Positions 41,231 to 49,495 of a stretch of 64,000 nt of DNA are shown here, in pieces (position 1 is the stretch's first letter; each line of letters begins with the position of its first letter). The position numbers and the translations under genes were made by a program. The notes under the pieces are model-generated. The model was not told the DNA's origin, did not search any database, and was given only the letters and a program-made list of their open reading frames with translations. Source of the DNA: Pseudahrensia aquimaris (GTDB taxonomy: Bacteria > Pseudomonadota > Alphaproteobacteria > Rhizobiales > Rhizobiaceae). Location: positions 1 through 64,000 of the forward strand of contig NZ_JBHTJV010000012.1 in assembly GCF_042676045.1 (NCBI RefSeq), written 5' to 3'.

Positions 41231-41887
41231 TTAAGCGTTGGGCTTGCGGTGCTGTTCGATGATCTGCATGGCAGCCTCGAAGGCAGCGTCGATGCTCATA
41301 TCACTGGTGTCGATAGTGGTCGCGTCCTGAGCGGGTTTGAGCGGACTGTCGGCGCGTCCCATGTCTCTCGCATCCCGCGCTTCGATATCGGCCAGAATAG
41401 TCTCGAAACTCGCATCCGTGCCGCTCAAGTTTCCGCGCTCCTGAACTTCAGCCCAGCGGCGACGGGCCCGCACCTGCGGCGAAGCGATGACATAGAGCTT
41501 CACCTGAGCATCAGGACAAACGACCGTTCCGATATCTCGCCCGTCCAACACCGCCCCTGGCAACGCGTTGGCGAAAAGGCGCTGCTGCTCCACCAGAGTT
41601 GAGCGAACCAGCGACATAACTGCCACTTTGGACGCCGCCTCACCAATCTTGTGTTGAGCCAGCACGGATTTCTCCAGCGCTCCCAAGTCGATACGCTTGG
41701 CGGCGGCAACGGCAGTCGCCTCGTCGTCAAGCGGCTCACCCGCGCTTAATAGAGCATGGGCAACAGCTCGGTAGGTCAAACCGGTATCAAGATGGCGCAA
41801 GCCCAGAACTTGCGCGATGCGATGGGACAGCGTTCCTTTTCCGGACGCAGCGGGGCCGTCTATGGCAATGATGAAAGGCTCAGTCAT
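41231..41887 (-). CDS. cmk: Cytidylate kinase
   Basis: Cmk phosphorylates CMP and dCMP. The P-loop is IDGPAASGKGTLS at residues 9-21, followed by LRHLDTGLTYRAVAHALL; VLDGRDIGTVVCPDAQVKLYV and RARRRWAEVQ with DARDMGRADSPLKPAQDATTID are the NMP-binding and LID regions. The 218-residue length is normal. It is transcribed toward xylB and rpsA, with a 10-bp gap to xylB, and is divergent from phoX. aroA, the usual upstream neighbour, is absent. Confidence 0.96.
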   Translation of the reverse strand: MTEPFIIAIDGPAASGKGTLSHRIAQVLGLRHLDTGLTYRAVAHALLSAGEPLDDEATAVAAAKRIDLGALEKSVLAQHKIGEAASKVAVMSLVRSTLVEQQRLFANALPGAVLDGRDIGTVVCPDAQVKLYVIASPQVRARRRWAEVQERGNLSGTDASFETILADIEARDARDMGRADSPLKPAQDATTIDTSDMSIDAAFEAAMQIIEQHRKPNA

Positions 41888-41968
41888 TCCTTGCTGCTAT
41901 CGCAACACAAGAGCAAACTCAATGAAATTAGTGCGGGTGATCGCGCCAGTCGACGTTGCCATTTCCGG

Positions 41969-41997
41969 CTGTCACATTGCTTTCATATTGGTGTCAT
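41969..41997 (+). promoter_or_regulatory. PhoB binding site (Pho box) with three direct repeats
   Basis: Three 7-bp units, CTGTCAC, CTTTCAT and GTGTCAT, are each separated by ATTG, giving an exact 11-bp period. The Pho box consensus is two CTGTCAT units 11 bp apart. The site lies 76 bp upstream of the phoX start, so phosphate-starvation control of phoX is well supported. Confidence 0.8.
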
Positions 41998-42072
41998 CAA
42001 ATTGCAACTACCGGGGTCCAATGGTGTCTTAGGGCATCCGTTGGCGATGCTAATGAAAGAGGAGTGCACACC

Positions 42073-43986
42073 ATGATGGATCAAAATCACGTCCACCCTA
42101 TCGACGATGAAATAAGTTTTGACGAGTATGACGAAATCATCAATCCAAAGTCTGAAGACAACGATTTTGATGCCGTTGTCGAACGTGCCATCTCGCGCCG
42201 TGGGTTCTTGTCAGGCGTCTTGGCGATGGGGTCGGTGGTCGCTGTTGCTGGTGCCACAACGGCCCTAACACCCCTTTCCGCGCAAGCCGCCACCCGGCGC
42301 TTTGGCTTTGAAGGCGTTGCCGCCAACACTATGGACGATATCACCGTGCCAAAGGGGTACAATGCGCAAGTCGTTTCGCGCTGGGGCGATGCGCTGTTTT
42401 CTGAAGCGCCCGATTTTGACGAAACCACGCGAGGCACCGGTGAAAGCCAAGCGCTTGCGGTGGGCGACAACAATGACGGCATGAGCATCTTCGCCGATGG
42501 CGACCGCAAGATCATGGTGTTGAACAACGAATACACCAACCGAAAGATCATCTGGGGCAACAATCCCGATGGCAAGGCGCTTACCGATGATGACGTCATC
42601 AAGGGCAAGAACGCTCACGGCTTGACAGTTGCTGAGGTGAAGGACATCGACGGCAAATGGCAGATCGTGAAAGACTCGCCAGTGAACCGCCGAGTCACGC
42701 CCGATACGCCGATGGAAATTACCGGCCCCGCGGCGGGACATGATCTTATGAAAACCGCTGCCGACCCCACTGGTACAAAAACGCTGGGAACATGGAACAA
42801 TTGCGGCAACGGTGAAACGCCTTGGGGCACCTATCTGGCCTGTGAGGAAAATTTCAACGGCTATTTCTCCGCAGCCAATGAGGACCACAAAGTCTCCGAC
42901 GAGCTGAAGCGCTACGGCGTTTCGGCCAAAGACTGGGGATATGGTTGGGCAAGGGTAGATGAGCGGTTTGACGTTTCCAAACACCCGAACGAACCCAACC
43001 GCGCAGGCTATGTGGTGGAGCTTGATCCGCGCGACCCAAATTCGACGCCAAAAAAACGCACCGCGCTCGGTCGCTTCAAGCACGAGAACGCGGAAGTTGT
43101 TGTCAACGCCGACGGGCGCATCGTGGTCTATATGGGCGACGATGAACGCGGAGAGTTTCTTTATAAATACGTCTCTGACGGCGTATATGCGGAAGGCGGC
43201 GATACCGACGACCTGCTGACGAACGGCACGCTCTATGCTGCGAAATTCGACGATACCGGAAGCGGGCGTTGGATGGCGCTAACGCCGGAAACGACCGGCA
43301 TGGACAAGGCTGAAATCTGCATCCACACCCGTCAGGCCGCCTCAAAAGTCGGAGCGACGACGATGGATCGCCCGGAATGGGTCGCCGTCAATCCGTTGAA
43401 AGCGGAAGTGTATTGCGCACTCACCAACAACAAGAACCGCGGTATCAAACCCAATGCCGGTGGTGATCCTACACCAGTTGGCGGACCAAACCCGCGCGAA
43501 GCCAACAAATACGGTCAGATCGTTCGCTGGCGCCCGGCCGACGGCGATCACACAGTCGAAGAGTTCTCATGGGATCTTTTCGTGATGGCGGGCAATCCAA
43601 CGGTTCACAGCGATGCCAATGCAGGCTCGGAAAACCTGAATGCTGGCAATATGTTCAACTCGCCCGATGGACTGATGTTTGACCAAAAAGGACTGTTGTG
43701 GATCCAGACCGACGGCAATTACTCCAACAAGGATGATTTTGCTGGAATGGGAAACAACCAGATGTTGGTGGGCGACCCGGCGACGGGCGAAATCCGCCGC
43801 TTCCTTGTGGGTCCGAATGAGGCCGAAATCACTGGCATGGCATGGTCGCCGGACCGCAAAACACTGTTTGTCGGCGTGCAGCATCCGGGCGAACGCGGTA
43901 ATTCCCATTGGCCGAACGGTGGCGATACCGTTCCGCGTTCTGCAGTGGTCGCAATCCGTCGCGATGATGGTGCCGTTATTGGATAA
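42073..43986 (+). CDS. phoX: PhoX-family alkaline phosphatase, Tat-exported
   Basis: PhoX is a calcium/iron-dependent phosphatase that releases phosphate from esters in the periplasm. The N-terminus has the twin-arginine signal SRRGFLSGVLAMGSVVAVAGA at about residues 36-56 following an acidic leader. The DUF839 core shows VGDNNDGMSIFADGDRK, VLNNEYTNRKI, GTWNNCGNGETPWGTYLACEE, GRFKHENAEVVVN and DGLMFDQKGLLWIQTDGN, which include the metal and active-site residues. The start has GAGGAG about 8 bases upstream; the longer frame from 41956 lies over the Pho box. A Pho box upstream and a strong terminator downstream frame it as a single-gene unit. Confidence 0.93.
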   Translation: MMDQNHVHPIDDEISFDEYDEIINPKSEDNDFDAVVERAISRRGFLSGVLAMGSVVAVAGATTALTPLSAQAATRRFGFEGVAANTMDDITVPKGYNAQVVSRWGDALFSEAPDFDETTRGTGESQALAVGDNNDGMSIFADGDRKIMVLNNEYTNRKIIWGNNPDGKALTDDDVIKGKNAHGLTVAEVKDIDGKWQIVKDSPVNRRVTPDTPMEITGPAAGHDLMKTAADPTGTKTLGTWNNCGNGETPWGTYLACEENFNGYFSAANEDHKVSDELKRYGVSAKDWGYGWARVDERFDVSKHPNEPNRAGYVVELDPRDPNSTPKKRTALGRFKHENAEVVVNADGRIVVYMGDDERGEFLYKYVSDGVYAEGGDTDDLLTNGTLYAAKFDDTGSGRWMALTPETTGMDKAEICIHTRQAASKVGATTMDRPEWVAVNPLKAEVYCALTNNKNRGIKPNAGGDPTPVGGPNPREANKYGQIVRWRPADGDHTVEEFSWDLFVMAGNPTVHSDANAGSENLNAGNMFNSPDGLMFDQKGLLWIQTDGNYSNKDDFAGMGNNQMLVGDPATGEIRRFLVGPNEAEITGMAWSPDRKTLFVGVQHPGERGNSHWPNGGDTVPRSAVVAIRRDDGAVIG

Positions 43987-44034
43987 TGCCTACAAAATCG
44001 GTCGCCCGTAAGCCCCTATCGCGCGGCCCAAACT

Positions 44035-44063
44035 GGGGAGATCAGAAATGATCTCCCCTTTTT
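44035..44063 (+). terminator. Terminator after phoX
   Basis: GGGGAGATCA and TGATCTCCCC form a perfect 10-bp stem around GAAA, followed by TTTTTC. It lies 49 bp beyond the phoX stop and is a textbook factor-independent terminator. Confidence 0.93.
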
Positions 44064-44146
44064 CTTGTCTGGCTCCCATCGCGTTCACCAATCTCCCACA
44101 TGCCGCATGGAACTTCGAAGCTTTCCGGCCTATATGATCGGCAATA

Positions 44147-44956
44147 ATGCAGTTCGAGTTTGCCGATATGACCTCTCCCAGCGATACAAACCGCGCCACA
44201 GCGCCGGAAGATATGAGCACAGCCTACGGCTTCACCCGTGTGGGCGAAGGCGAGAAGCAAGAGAAGGTGAACGACGTTTTCCATTCAGTCGCGCGTCGCT
44301 ACGACATAATGAACGATCTGATGTCGATGGGCGTTCACCGAATTTGGAAAACGGCCATGGTGTCGAAGGTCAATCCACCAAAACGCCCCGGCTGGAAATC
44401 GCTGGATATGGCAGGCGGCACCGGCGACATCGCGTTCCGCATCATCGAGGCTTCCCACCGCAATGCGCACGTCACTGTCTCCGACATTAACAGTTCCATG
44501 TTGGCCGAGGGCGAAGAACGGGCACACAAGAACGGGCTGATCGACAATTGCGATTTTGTTGAAGCCAATGCGGAAGAATTGCCATTTGAGGACAATTCGT
44601 TCGACGCCTATACAATCGCTTTCGGCATCCGCAACGTACCGCGTATGGACCATGCATTGTCTGAGGCCTATCGCGTTTTGAAACCGGGCGGGCAGTTTCT
44701 GTGCCTTGAATTTTCGGAAGTGGATGTGCCGTTTCTAGAGCGCTTTTACGAAGAGTGGTCGTTTAGGGCTATTCCACCCATCGGCAAAATGGTCACCGGC
44801 GATGCGGAGAGCTATCAGTATCTGGTAGAATCGATCCGCAAATTCCCCAATCAAAAGCGGTTTGCGTCTTTCATTAGCGAGGCGGGTTTTTCACGCGTAG
44901 ACTATCGCAACATGACGGGCGGAATTGCCGCTCTCCACACAGGCTGGAAAGTTTAA
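44147..44956 (+). CDS. ubiE: Ubiquinone/menaquinone biosynthesis C-methyltransferase UbiE
   Basis: UbiE methylates C2 of the benzoquinol ring in ubiquinone synthesis using S-adenosylmethionine. Family motifs: VNDVFHSVARRYDIMNDLMSMG, SAM-binding LDMAGGTGDIAFRI, ANAEELPFEDNSFDAYTIAFGIRNV and KMVTGDAESYQYLVESIRKFP. The 269-residue frame starts at 44147; ATG 44168 (MTSPSDTN) is an equally possible start, since neither has a strong ribosome site. ubiB follows 9 bp later and then coaBC, an order shared by many Hyphomicrobiales, where mutM usually lies upstream; here phoX does. Confidence 0.95.
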   Translation: MQFEFADMTSPSDTNRATAPEDMSTAYGFTRVGEGEKQEKVNDVFHSVARRYDIMNDLMSMGVHRIWKTAMVSKVNPPKRPGWKSLDMAGGTGDIAFRIIEASHRNAHVTVSDINSSMLAEGEERAHKNGLIDNCDFVEANAEELPFEDNSFDAYTIAFGIRNVPRMDHALSEAYRVLKPGGQFLCLEFSEVDVPFLERFYEEWSFRAIPPIGKMVTGDAESYQYLVESIRKFPNQKRFASFISEAGFSRVDYRNMTGGIAALHTGWKV

Positions 44957-44965
44957 GCGTTTCAT

Positions 44966-46546
44966 ATGGCCGGTATTCGATCATGGTTTTCGCTGGCGCG
45001 CGCAGCATGGGTGCTGATGCGCGAAGGCGTGGTGACGGCCCTGCCGGAAGAAGGCGCACCGCCACCTGTGCGCTTGGCCAAATCCATCGCAAAGGTTGTG
45101 CGCAGAAGACGGGCAGTGGACGCGCCCCAAACCAAGATTCTCGCCAATGCACTCAACAGGCTGGGGCCAAGCTGGGTGAAGCTTGGACAGTTTCTCGCCA
45201 CCCGTCCTGACATTGTGGGCGAGAGCATTTCACGCGATTTGGAAATGTTGCAAGACCGGATGGAGCCGTTCGACATCAAGTACGCCCGTCGCACGGTTGA
45301 GGCCACATTGAATCGCGATGTGGATACTCTGTTTGTCGATTTCGGCACGCCTGTTGCTGCCGCCTCCATTGCTCAAGTCCACAAAGCAAGGGTGCGGGAT
45401 AAAGACGGCATTGAACGCGATGTGGCGATCAAGATTATCCGACCTGGTGTGCGCGAGCGCTTCAACTGGGATTTGGAAACATTCTACACCGCCGCCCATT
45501 TCATAACCCGTTGGTTCCCTGCCGCACGGCGGCTGATGCTTGTGCAGAGCGTCGATATTTTGGCTGAATCCGCCAAGCTGGAAATGGAATTGCGGGTCGA
45601 AGCTGCGGCTTTTTCGGAAATGGCTGACAACGTGAAAAACGACCCCGGATTTCGAGTGCCGGAAATCGACTGGGAGCGCACGGGGCGCGATTGCCTGACG
45701 ATGGAATGGGTCGACGGTATCAAGATGAATAATATGGAGGCTTTGCGGGCGTCGGGCCACGACCTTGCAACTGTCGCCAACAATCTCAACCAGAGCTTTT
45801 TGCGCCATGCCATGCGCGACGGATTTTTCCATGCCGACATGCATCCCGGCAATCTGTTCCTCGCGCCCGACGGTGACATTGTGGCTGTGGATATGGGCAT
45901 TGCGGGACGATTGAGCAAACCGGAGCGACGGTTCCTCGGGGAAATCCTCTACGGTTTTATTCAACGCGACTATCGCCGCGTGGCAGAAGTTCATTTCGAG
46001 GCTGGTTACGTGCCACGCGGCAAGGATGTGGATTCTTTCGCCCAAGCGCTGCGTGCCGTTGGTGAGCCGATCTATGGTCGTACCGCAGAAGATATTTCCA
46101 TCTCGGCGCTGTTGGCGCTGTTGTTCGAAATCACTGAATTGTTCGAAATGCGCACGCAGCCGCAATTGATCTTGCTTCAAAAAACGATGGTTGTCGTCGA
46201 AGGCGTTGCTCGAAAGCTAGACCCGAATTTCAATATGTGGACTTCTGCTGGTCCCGTAGTTGTGCCCTATGTTACGCGTCTGATCGGCCCTCTTGGGCGG
46301 CTGGACGAGGCTCGAGACGGGTTCAAGGCCGTTGAGCAACTGGCGCGCCAAGCACCGATCTTTGCCAAGCGTGCGGAAGCACTTTCGCAGGAAATTGACG
46401 CCATGGCCGCCAATGGTGTGCGGCTGGACAAGCCCACAATCGAAGCCATCGGCAAAGCTGAAGCCCGCCACTCACGCTCCGGCCGTGTGGCACTTTGGGT
46501 GATTGCAGCAAGTCTAGCTGCTTTGGTTTGGAAACAGTTCGTGTAA
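44966..46546 (+). CDS. ubiB: Ubiquinone biosynthesis regulatory kinase-like protein UbiB
   Basis: UbiB is an atypical kinase-fold (ADCK/ABC1) membrane protein needed for coenzyme Q synthesis, thought to help extract lipid intermediates by its ATPase activity. Seen here: the KxGQ motif (SWVKLGQFLATRPDIV), the alanine-rich loop PVAAASIAQVHKA replacing the glycine loop, MEWVDGIKM, and the catalytic region FFHADMHPGNLFL and VAVDMGIAGRL. A C-terminal helix (VALWVIAASLAALVWK) should anchor it in the membrane. It lies 9 bp after ubiE and 10 bp before coaBC. Confidence 0.95.
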   Translation: MAGIRSWFSLARAAWVLMREGVVTALPEEGAPPPVRLAKSIAKVVRRRRAVDAPQTKILANALNRLGPSWVKLGQFLATRPDIVGESISRDLEMLQDRMEPFDIKYARRTVEATLNRDVDTLFVDFGTPVAAASIAQVHKARVRDKDGIERDVAIKIIRPGVRERFNWDLETFYTAAHFITRWFPAARRLMLVQSVDILAESAKLEMELRVEAAAFSEMADNVKNDPGFRVPEIDWERTGRDCLTMEWVDGIKMNNMEALRASGHDLATVANNLNQSFLRHAMRDGFFHADMHPGNLFLAPDGDIVAVDMGIAGRLSKPERRFLGEILYGFIQRDYRRVAEVHFEAGYVPRGKDVDSFAQALRAVGEPIYGRTAEDISISALLALLFEITELFEMRTQPQLILLQKTMVVVEGVARKLDPNFNMWTSAGPVVVPYVTRLIGPLGRLDEARDGFKAVEQLARQAPIFAKRAEALSQEIDAMAANGVRLDKPTIEAIGKAEARHSRSGRVALWVIAASLAALVWKQFV

Positions 46547-46556
46547 AGCTGTCACC

Positions 46557-47780
46557 ATGAAGCAGACACTCTCCCAGCGATCCATCCTTCTCGTCATCGG
46601 CGGCGGAATTGCTGCCTACAAGTGTCTCGACCTGATCCGTCGCCTTCGCGAGCGCGGGGCGGATGTGCGGGTGGTGATGAGCGAAGCGGCCCAACAATTC
46701 GTAACGCCGATGAGCGTTGGTGCAATTTCCGGTGGCACGGTTTTCACCGATATTTGGGACCGTGAGGCGGAGCAAGATATCGGCCATATCCGGCTGGCGC
46801 GCGAAGCTGATCTCATCATCGTTGCCCCTGCAACTGCCGATTTGATGGCGAAGATGGCGAACGGCTTGGCGAACGATCTGGCAACAGCTGTTCTGCTTGC
46901 CACCACCGCGCCTGTCTTGGTCGCGCCTGCGATGAACCCCGCCATGTGGGACAACCCAGCCACGCAACGCAATGTTGAAACACTTTCGCTCGATGGTAAG
47001 CACTTCGTCGGTCCGAATGAGGGCGAGATGGCCGAAAGTGGCGAAGCTGGCGCGGGTCGCATGGCAGAACCGATGGAAATTCTTCGCGCAGCAGAAGACT
47101 TGCTCGACAACACGCCCAAGCCACTGGCGGGCAAACGGGCTATCGTCACTTCTGGCCCAACGCGGGAAGATATCGACCCCGTGCGCTATATTTCCAACCA
47201 TTCTTCCGGCAAACAGGGCCACGCAATCGCGGCGGCGCTGGCACAAGCGGGAGCCGAAGTTCTGTTGGTTTCTGGCCCGGTATCCATTCCCGATCCACAC
47301 GATGTAACCGTGGTCAACGTCATCTGCGCAGTTGATATGCAGCAGGCCGTTGATCGCGCCCTGCCCGCGGACATTGCGGTTTTCGTGGCGGCGGTTGCGG
47401 ACTGGCGGGTCGACAGCCAAGCGAGCGAGAAAATCAAGAAAGACAAAAGCGGAAAACCGCCCGCGCTTTCAATGATAGAGAACCCAGACATTCTAGCCGG
47501 TGTGGGCAACGGCAAAAAACGCCCTGCTCTCGTTGTCGGCTTTGCGGCTGAGACGGAAAATGTGGTTGATCACGCACGCGCCAAATTGGCGAAAAAGGGT
47601 GCGGACTGGATTGTTGCCAATGATGTATCGGAGGAGAACAATGTATTTGGCGGCGATGCCAATACAGTGCGGCTGATCTCGGCTCATGATGACGAGGCTT
47701 GGCCGAAAATGAGCAAAGAAGACGTCGCAGCAAAGCTCGTGGAGCGGATAGCCCAGCGCTTTGAGACAGTCTCCGTTTAG
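46557..47780 (+). CDS. coaBC: Bifunctional phosphopantothenoylcysteine decarboxylase/synthetase
   Basis: CoaBC carries out two coenzyme A steps. The N-terminal CoaC flavoprotein domain shows IGGGIAAYKCLDLIRRL, HIRLAREADLIIVAPATADLMAKMANGLANDL and APAMNPAMWDNPATQRN. The C-terminal CoaB domain shows AIVTSGPTREDIDPVRYISNHSSGKQG, VAAVADWRV and IVANDVS. The 407-residue length is normal. It closes the ubiE-ubiB-coaBC operon; dut, a frequent next gene in this group, is absent and a MoxR ATPase gene follows after 81 bp. Confidence 0.96.
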   Translation: MKQTLSQRSILLVIGGGIAAYKCLDLIRRLRERGADVRVVMSEAAQQFVTPMSVGAISGGTVFTDIWDREAEQDIGHIRLAREADLIIVAPATADLMAKMANGLANDLATAVLLATTAPVLVAPAMNPAMWDNPATQRNVETLSLDGKHFVGPNEGEMAESGEAGAGRMAEPMEILRAAEDLLDNTPKPLAGKRAIVTSGPTREDIDPVRYISNHSSGKQGHAIAAALAQAGAEVLLVSGPVSIPDPHDVTVVNVICAVDMQQAVDRALPADIAVFVAAVADWRVDSQASEKIKKDKSGKPPALSMIENPDILAGVGNGKKRPALVVGFAAETENVVDHARAKLAKKGADWIVANDVSEENNVFGGDANTVRLISAHDDEAWPKMSKEDVAAKLVERIAQRFETVSV

Positions 47781-47861
47781 CGGGCAGCTTTGACACGTTG
47801 CATGGTGCATATCGCTGCGCCATAAACACTGCAAACACCGATAATCCTTGAGATCAACTCC

Positions 47862-48704
47862 ATGAAATTTTCCGGCACCAAAGACTATGTTGCAGGCGAA
47901 GACCTAACCACCGCTGTCAACGCAGCCATTACGCTTGAGCGTCCGCTTTTGGTGAAAGGCGAGCCCGGCACTGGAAAGACCGAGCTTGCCTTACAAATCG
48001 CCTCTTCACTCGGTTTGCGAATGCTGGAATGGAACGTGAAATCCACCACGAAGGCCCAACAAGGGCTTTATGAATACGATGCAGTTTCGCGTCTGCGTGA
48101 TTCTCAGCTTGGTGACAAAAAAGTTGAAGACATTCGCAACTACATCAAGAAGGGCAAGCTGTGGGAAGCGTTTGAAACCGATGAAAAGGTTGTGCTGCTG
48201 ATCGACGAGATTGACAAAGCAGACATCGAATTTCCAAACGACCTGCTGCAAGAACTCGATAAAATGGAGTTCTATTGCTACGAGTTGGACGAGACGGTGA
48301 AGGCGAAAAACCGCCCTATCGTGATCATTACCTCAAACAACGAGAAAGAATTACCGGACGCTTTTCTGCGCCGCTGTTTTTTCCATTATATCTCGTTCCC
48401 GGAAGCCGATGTTCTGGAAAAAATTGTCGACGTCCACTATCCCGGCATCAAACAACGGTTGGTGCGCGAGGCGTTGACGCAGTTTTATGAAGTGCGCGAA
48501 ACACCCGGCTTGAAGAAAAAACCTTCAACGTCGGAAGCGCTGGATTGGATACGGCTGCTGGTTGCGGACGATGTCGAGCCGGAAACGCTGCGCGAAAAAG
48601 CGACCAACGCCCTGCCAAAGCTACACGGAGCACTGCTGAAAAACGAGCAAGATGTGCACCTGTTCGAGCGCCTTGCCTTTATGGCGCGGCGGCAGGGCAG
48701 CTAG
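47862..48704 (+). CDS. MoxR-family AAA+ ATPase
   Basis: MoxR ATPases act as chaperones with VWA-domain partners. The 280-residue protein has Walker A GEPGTGKTE at about residues 27-35, Walker B VVLLIDEIDKAD, sensor 1 IVIITSNNEKELPDAFLRRC with the arginine finger, and a C-terminal lid (STSEALDWIRLL). The CoxE-like VWA gene at 32398 is the expected partner; in many genomes they are adjacent, here they are 14 kb apart. It converges with the PilZ/J-domain gene. Confidence 0.92.
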   Translation: MKFSGTKDYVAGEDLTTAVNAAITLERPLLVKGEPGTGKTELALQIASSLGLRMLEWNVKSTTKAQQGLYEYDAVSRLRDSQLGDKKVEDIRNYIKKGKLWEAFETDEKVVLLIDEIDKADIEFPNDLLQELDKMEFYCYELDETVKAKNRPIVIITSNNEKELPDAFLRRCFFHYISFPEADVLEKIVDVHYPGIKQRLVREALTQFYEVRETPGLKKKPSTSEALDWIRLLVADDVEPETLREKATNALPKLHGALLKNEQDVHLFERLAFMARRQGS

Positions 48705-48720
48705 CGTTCGACACTAAAAT

Positions 48721-49332
48721 TTAGTGGATGATACCGGCGACAATGGCGTTATAGGCCTTCGTCAAACGCTGGAAGTCAGCAACGCTGCCGCCTTGATCGG
48801 GATGGGCGCGCATTGCGAGTGTGCGGAAGCGATGCTTCAACTGCTCAGCATTGTAGCTCAATGTCGGATCTAACTGCATGATGCGGTAGTTTGCGGCCAT
48901 TGCTTCAGCTTCGGCGCTTGCTACGAAAGCGTTCTGGGTCTGAGAAGCCCGCTCGCGGTTGGCAGCTTCCATCCGGTTGGTATGGGCTTGATCACGGCGA
49001 AAATCCGCTTCCTGATACAACATACCTTTGCGCACGAAACGAAGACCCATTTCGTGGCCACGGCGCCATGCAACCTGACAACGCGCAACCATATCGTCTG
49101 CGCGGCAAATCAGCATGAACGAATTCGGAAGGTCCGCCGGGCGGGCGACGGAAATACGGGCACCGCCCGTTGAAATATCACGGATCGTGCAATCCATTAT
49201 ATCGTTGTCACCATCGACACTGATCTTGGCAGAGCGAATGACCTCGCGACGCTCAGCGCGCTGCTTTGGCTCTTTCACCACTTTTGCATTGACCGCATTC
49301 AGCCCACGCGGGCGAACAGATGGCTTGAACAT
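48721..49332 (-). CDS. PilZ domain fused to a J-domain
   Basis: The 203-residue protein has two parts. Residues about 25-110 match a PilZ domain: R-x3-R is REVIR (29-33), D-x-S-x2-G is DISTGG (52-57), and VAWRRGHEMGLRF closes the barrel, so c-di-GMP binding is possible. After a helical linker (about 110-150, rich in Ala, Arg and Gln) the C-terminus is a short J-domain with YRIMQLDPTLSYNAEQLKHRF and the HPD motif at about 177-179 (AHPDQGGS), then DFQRLTKAYNAI. J-domains stimulate DnaK. The combination would link c-di-GMP to chaperone action; the fusion looks genuine, as the frame is uninterrupted. No signal peptide or membrane segment is seen. Confidence 0.85.
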   Translation of the reverse strand: MFKPSVRPRGLNAVNAKVVKEPKQRAERREVIRSAKISVDGDNDIMDCTIRDISTGGARISVARPADLPNSFMLICRADDMVARCQVAWRRGHEMGLRFVRKGMLYQEADFRRDQAHTNRMEAANRERASQTQNAFVASAEAEAMAANYRIMQLDPTLSYNAEQLKHRFRTLAMRAHPDQGGSVADFQRLTKAYNAIVAGIIH

Positions 49333-49495
49333 TTTCCCTGCCTGTAAGTGTTTCCCATATCCCTATCGGTTAAAGTAAAGAGAGTTTCTTTACATTAGAT
49401 TGACGCAAGGAAACCGTAGGCGTGCAGGGGCATGGGCAGCCTCAATTCGTCTAACAGGGTTAGCGACGAGTTAATTCGAGCATCTGAAACAGCGA

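Noticed and set aside
48704..48735. Small palindrome CACTAAA-A-TTTAGTG between moxR and the PilZ/J gene
   Set aside because: It is too weak and AT-rich to call a terminator, and it overlaps the stop of the PilZ/J gene.
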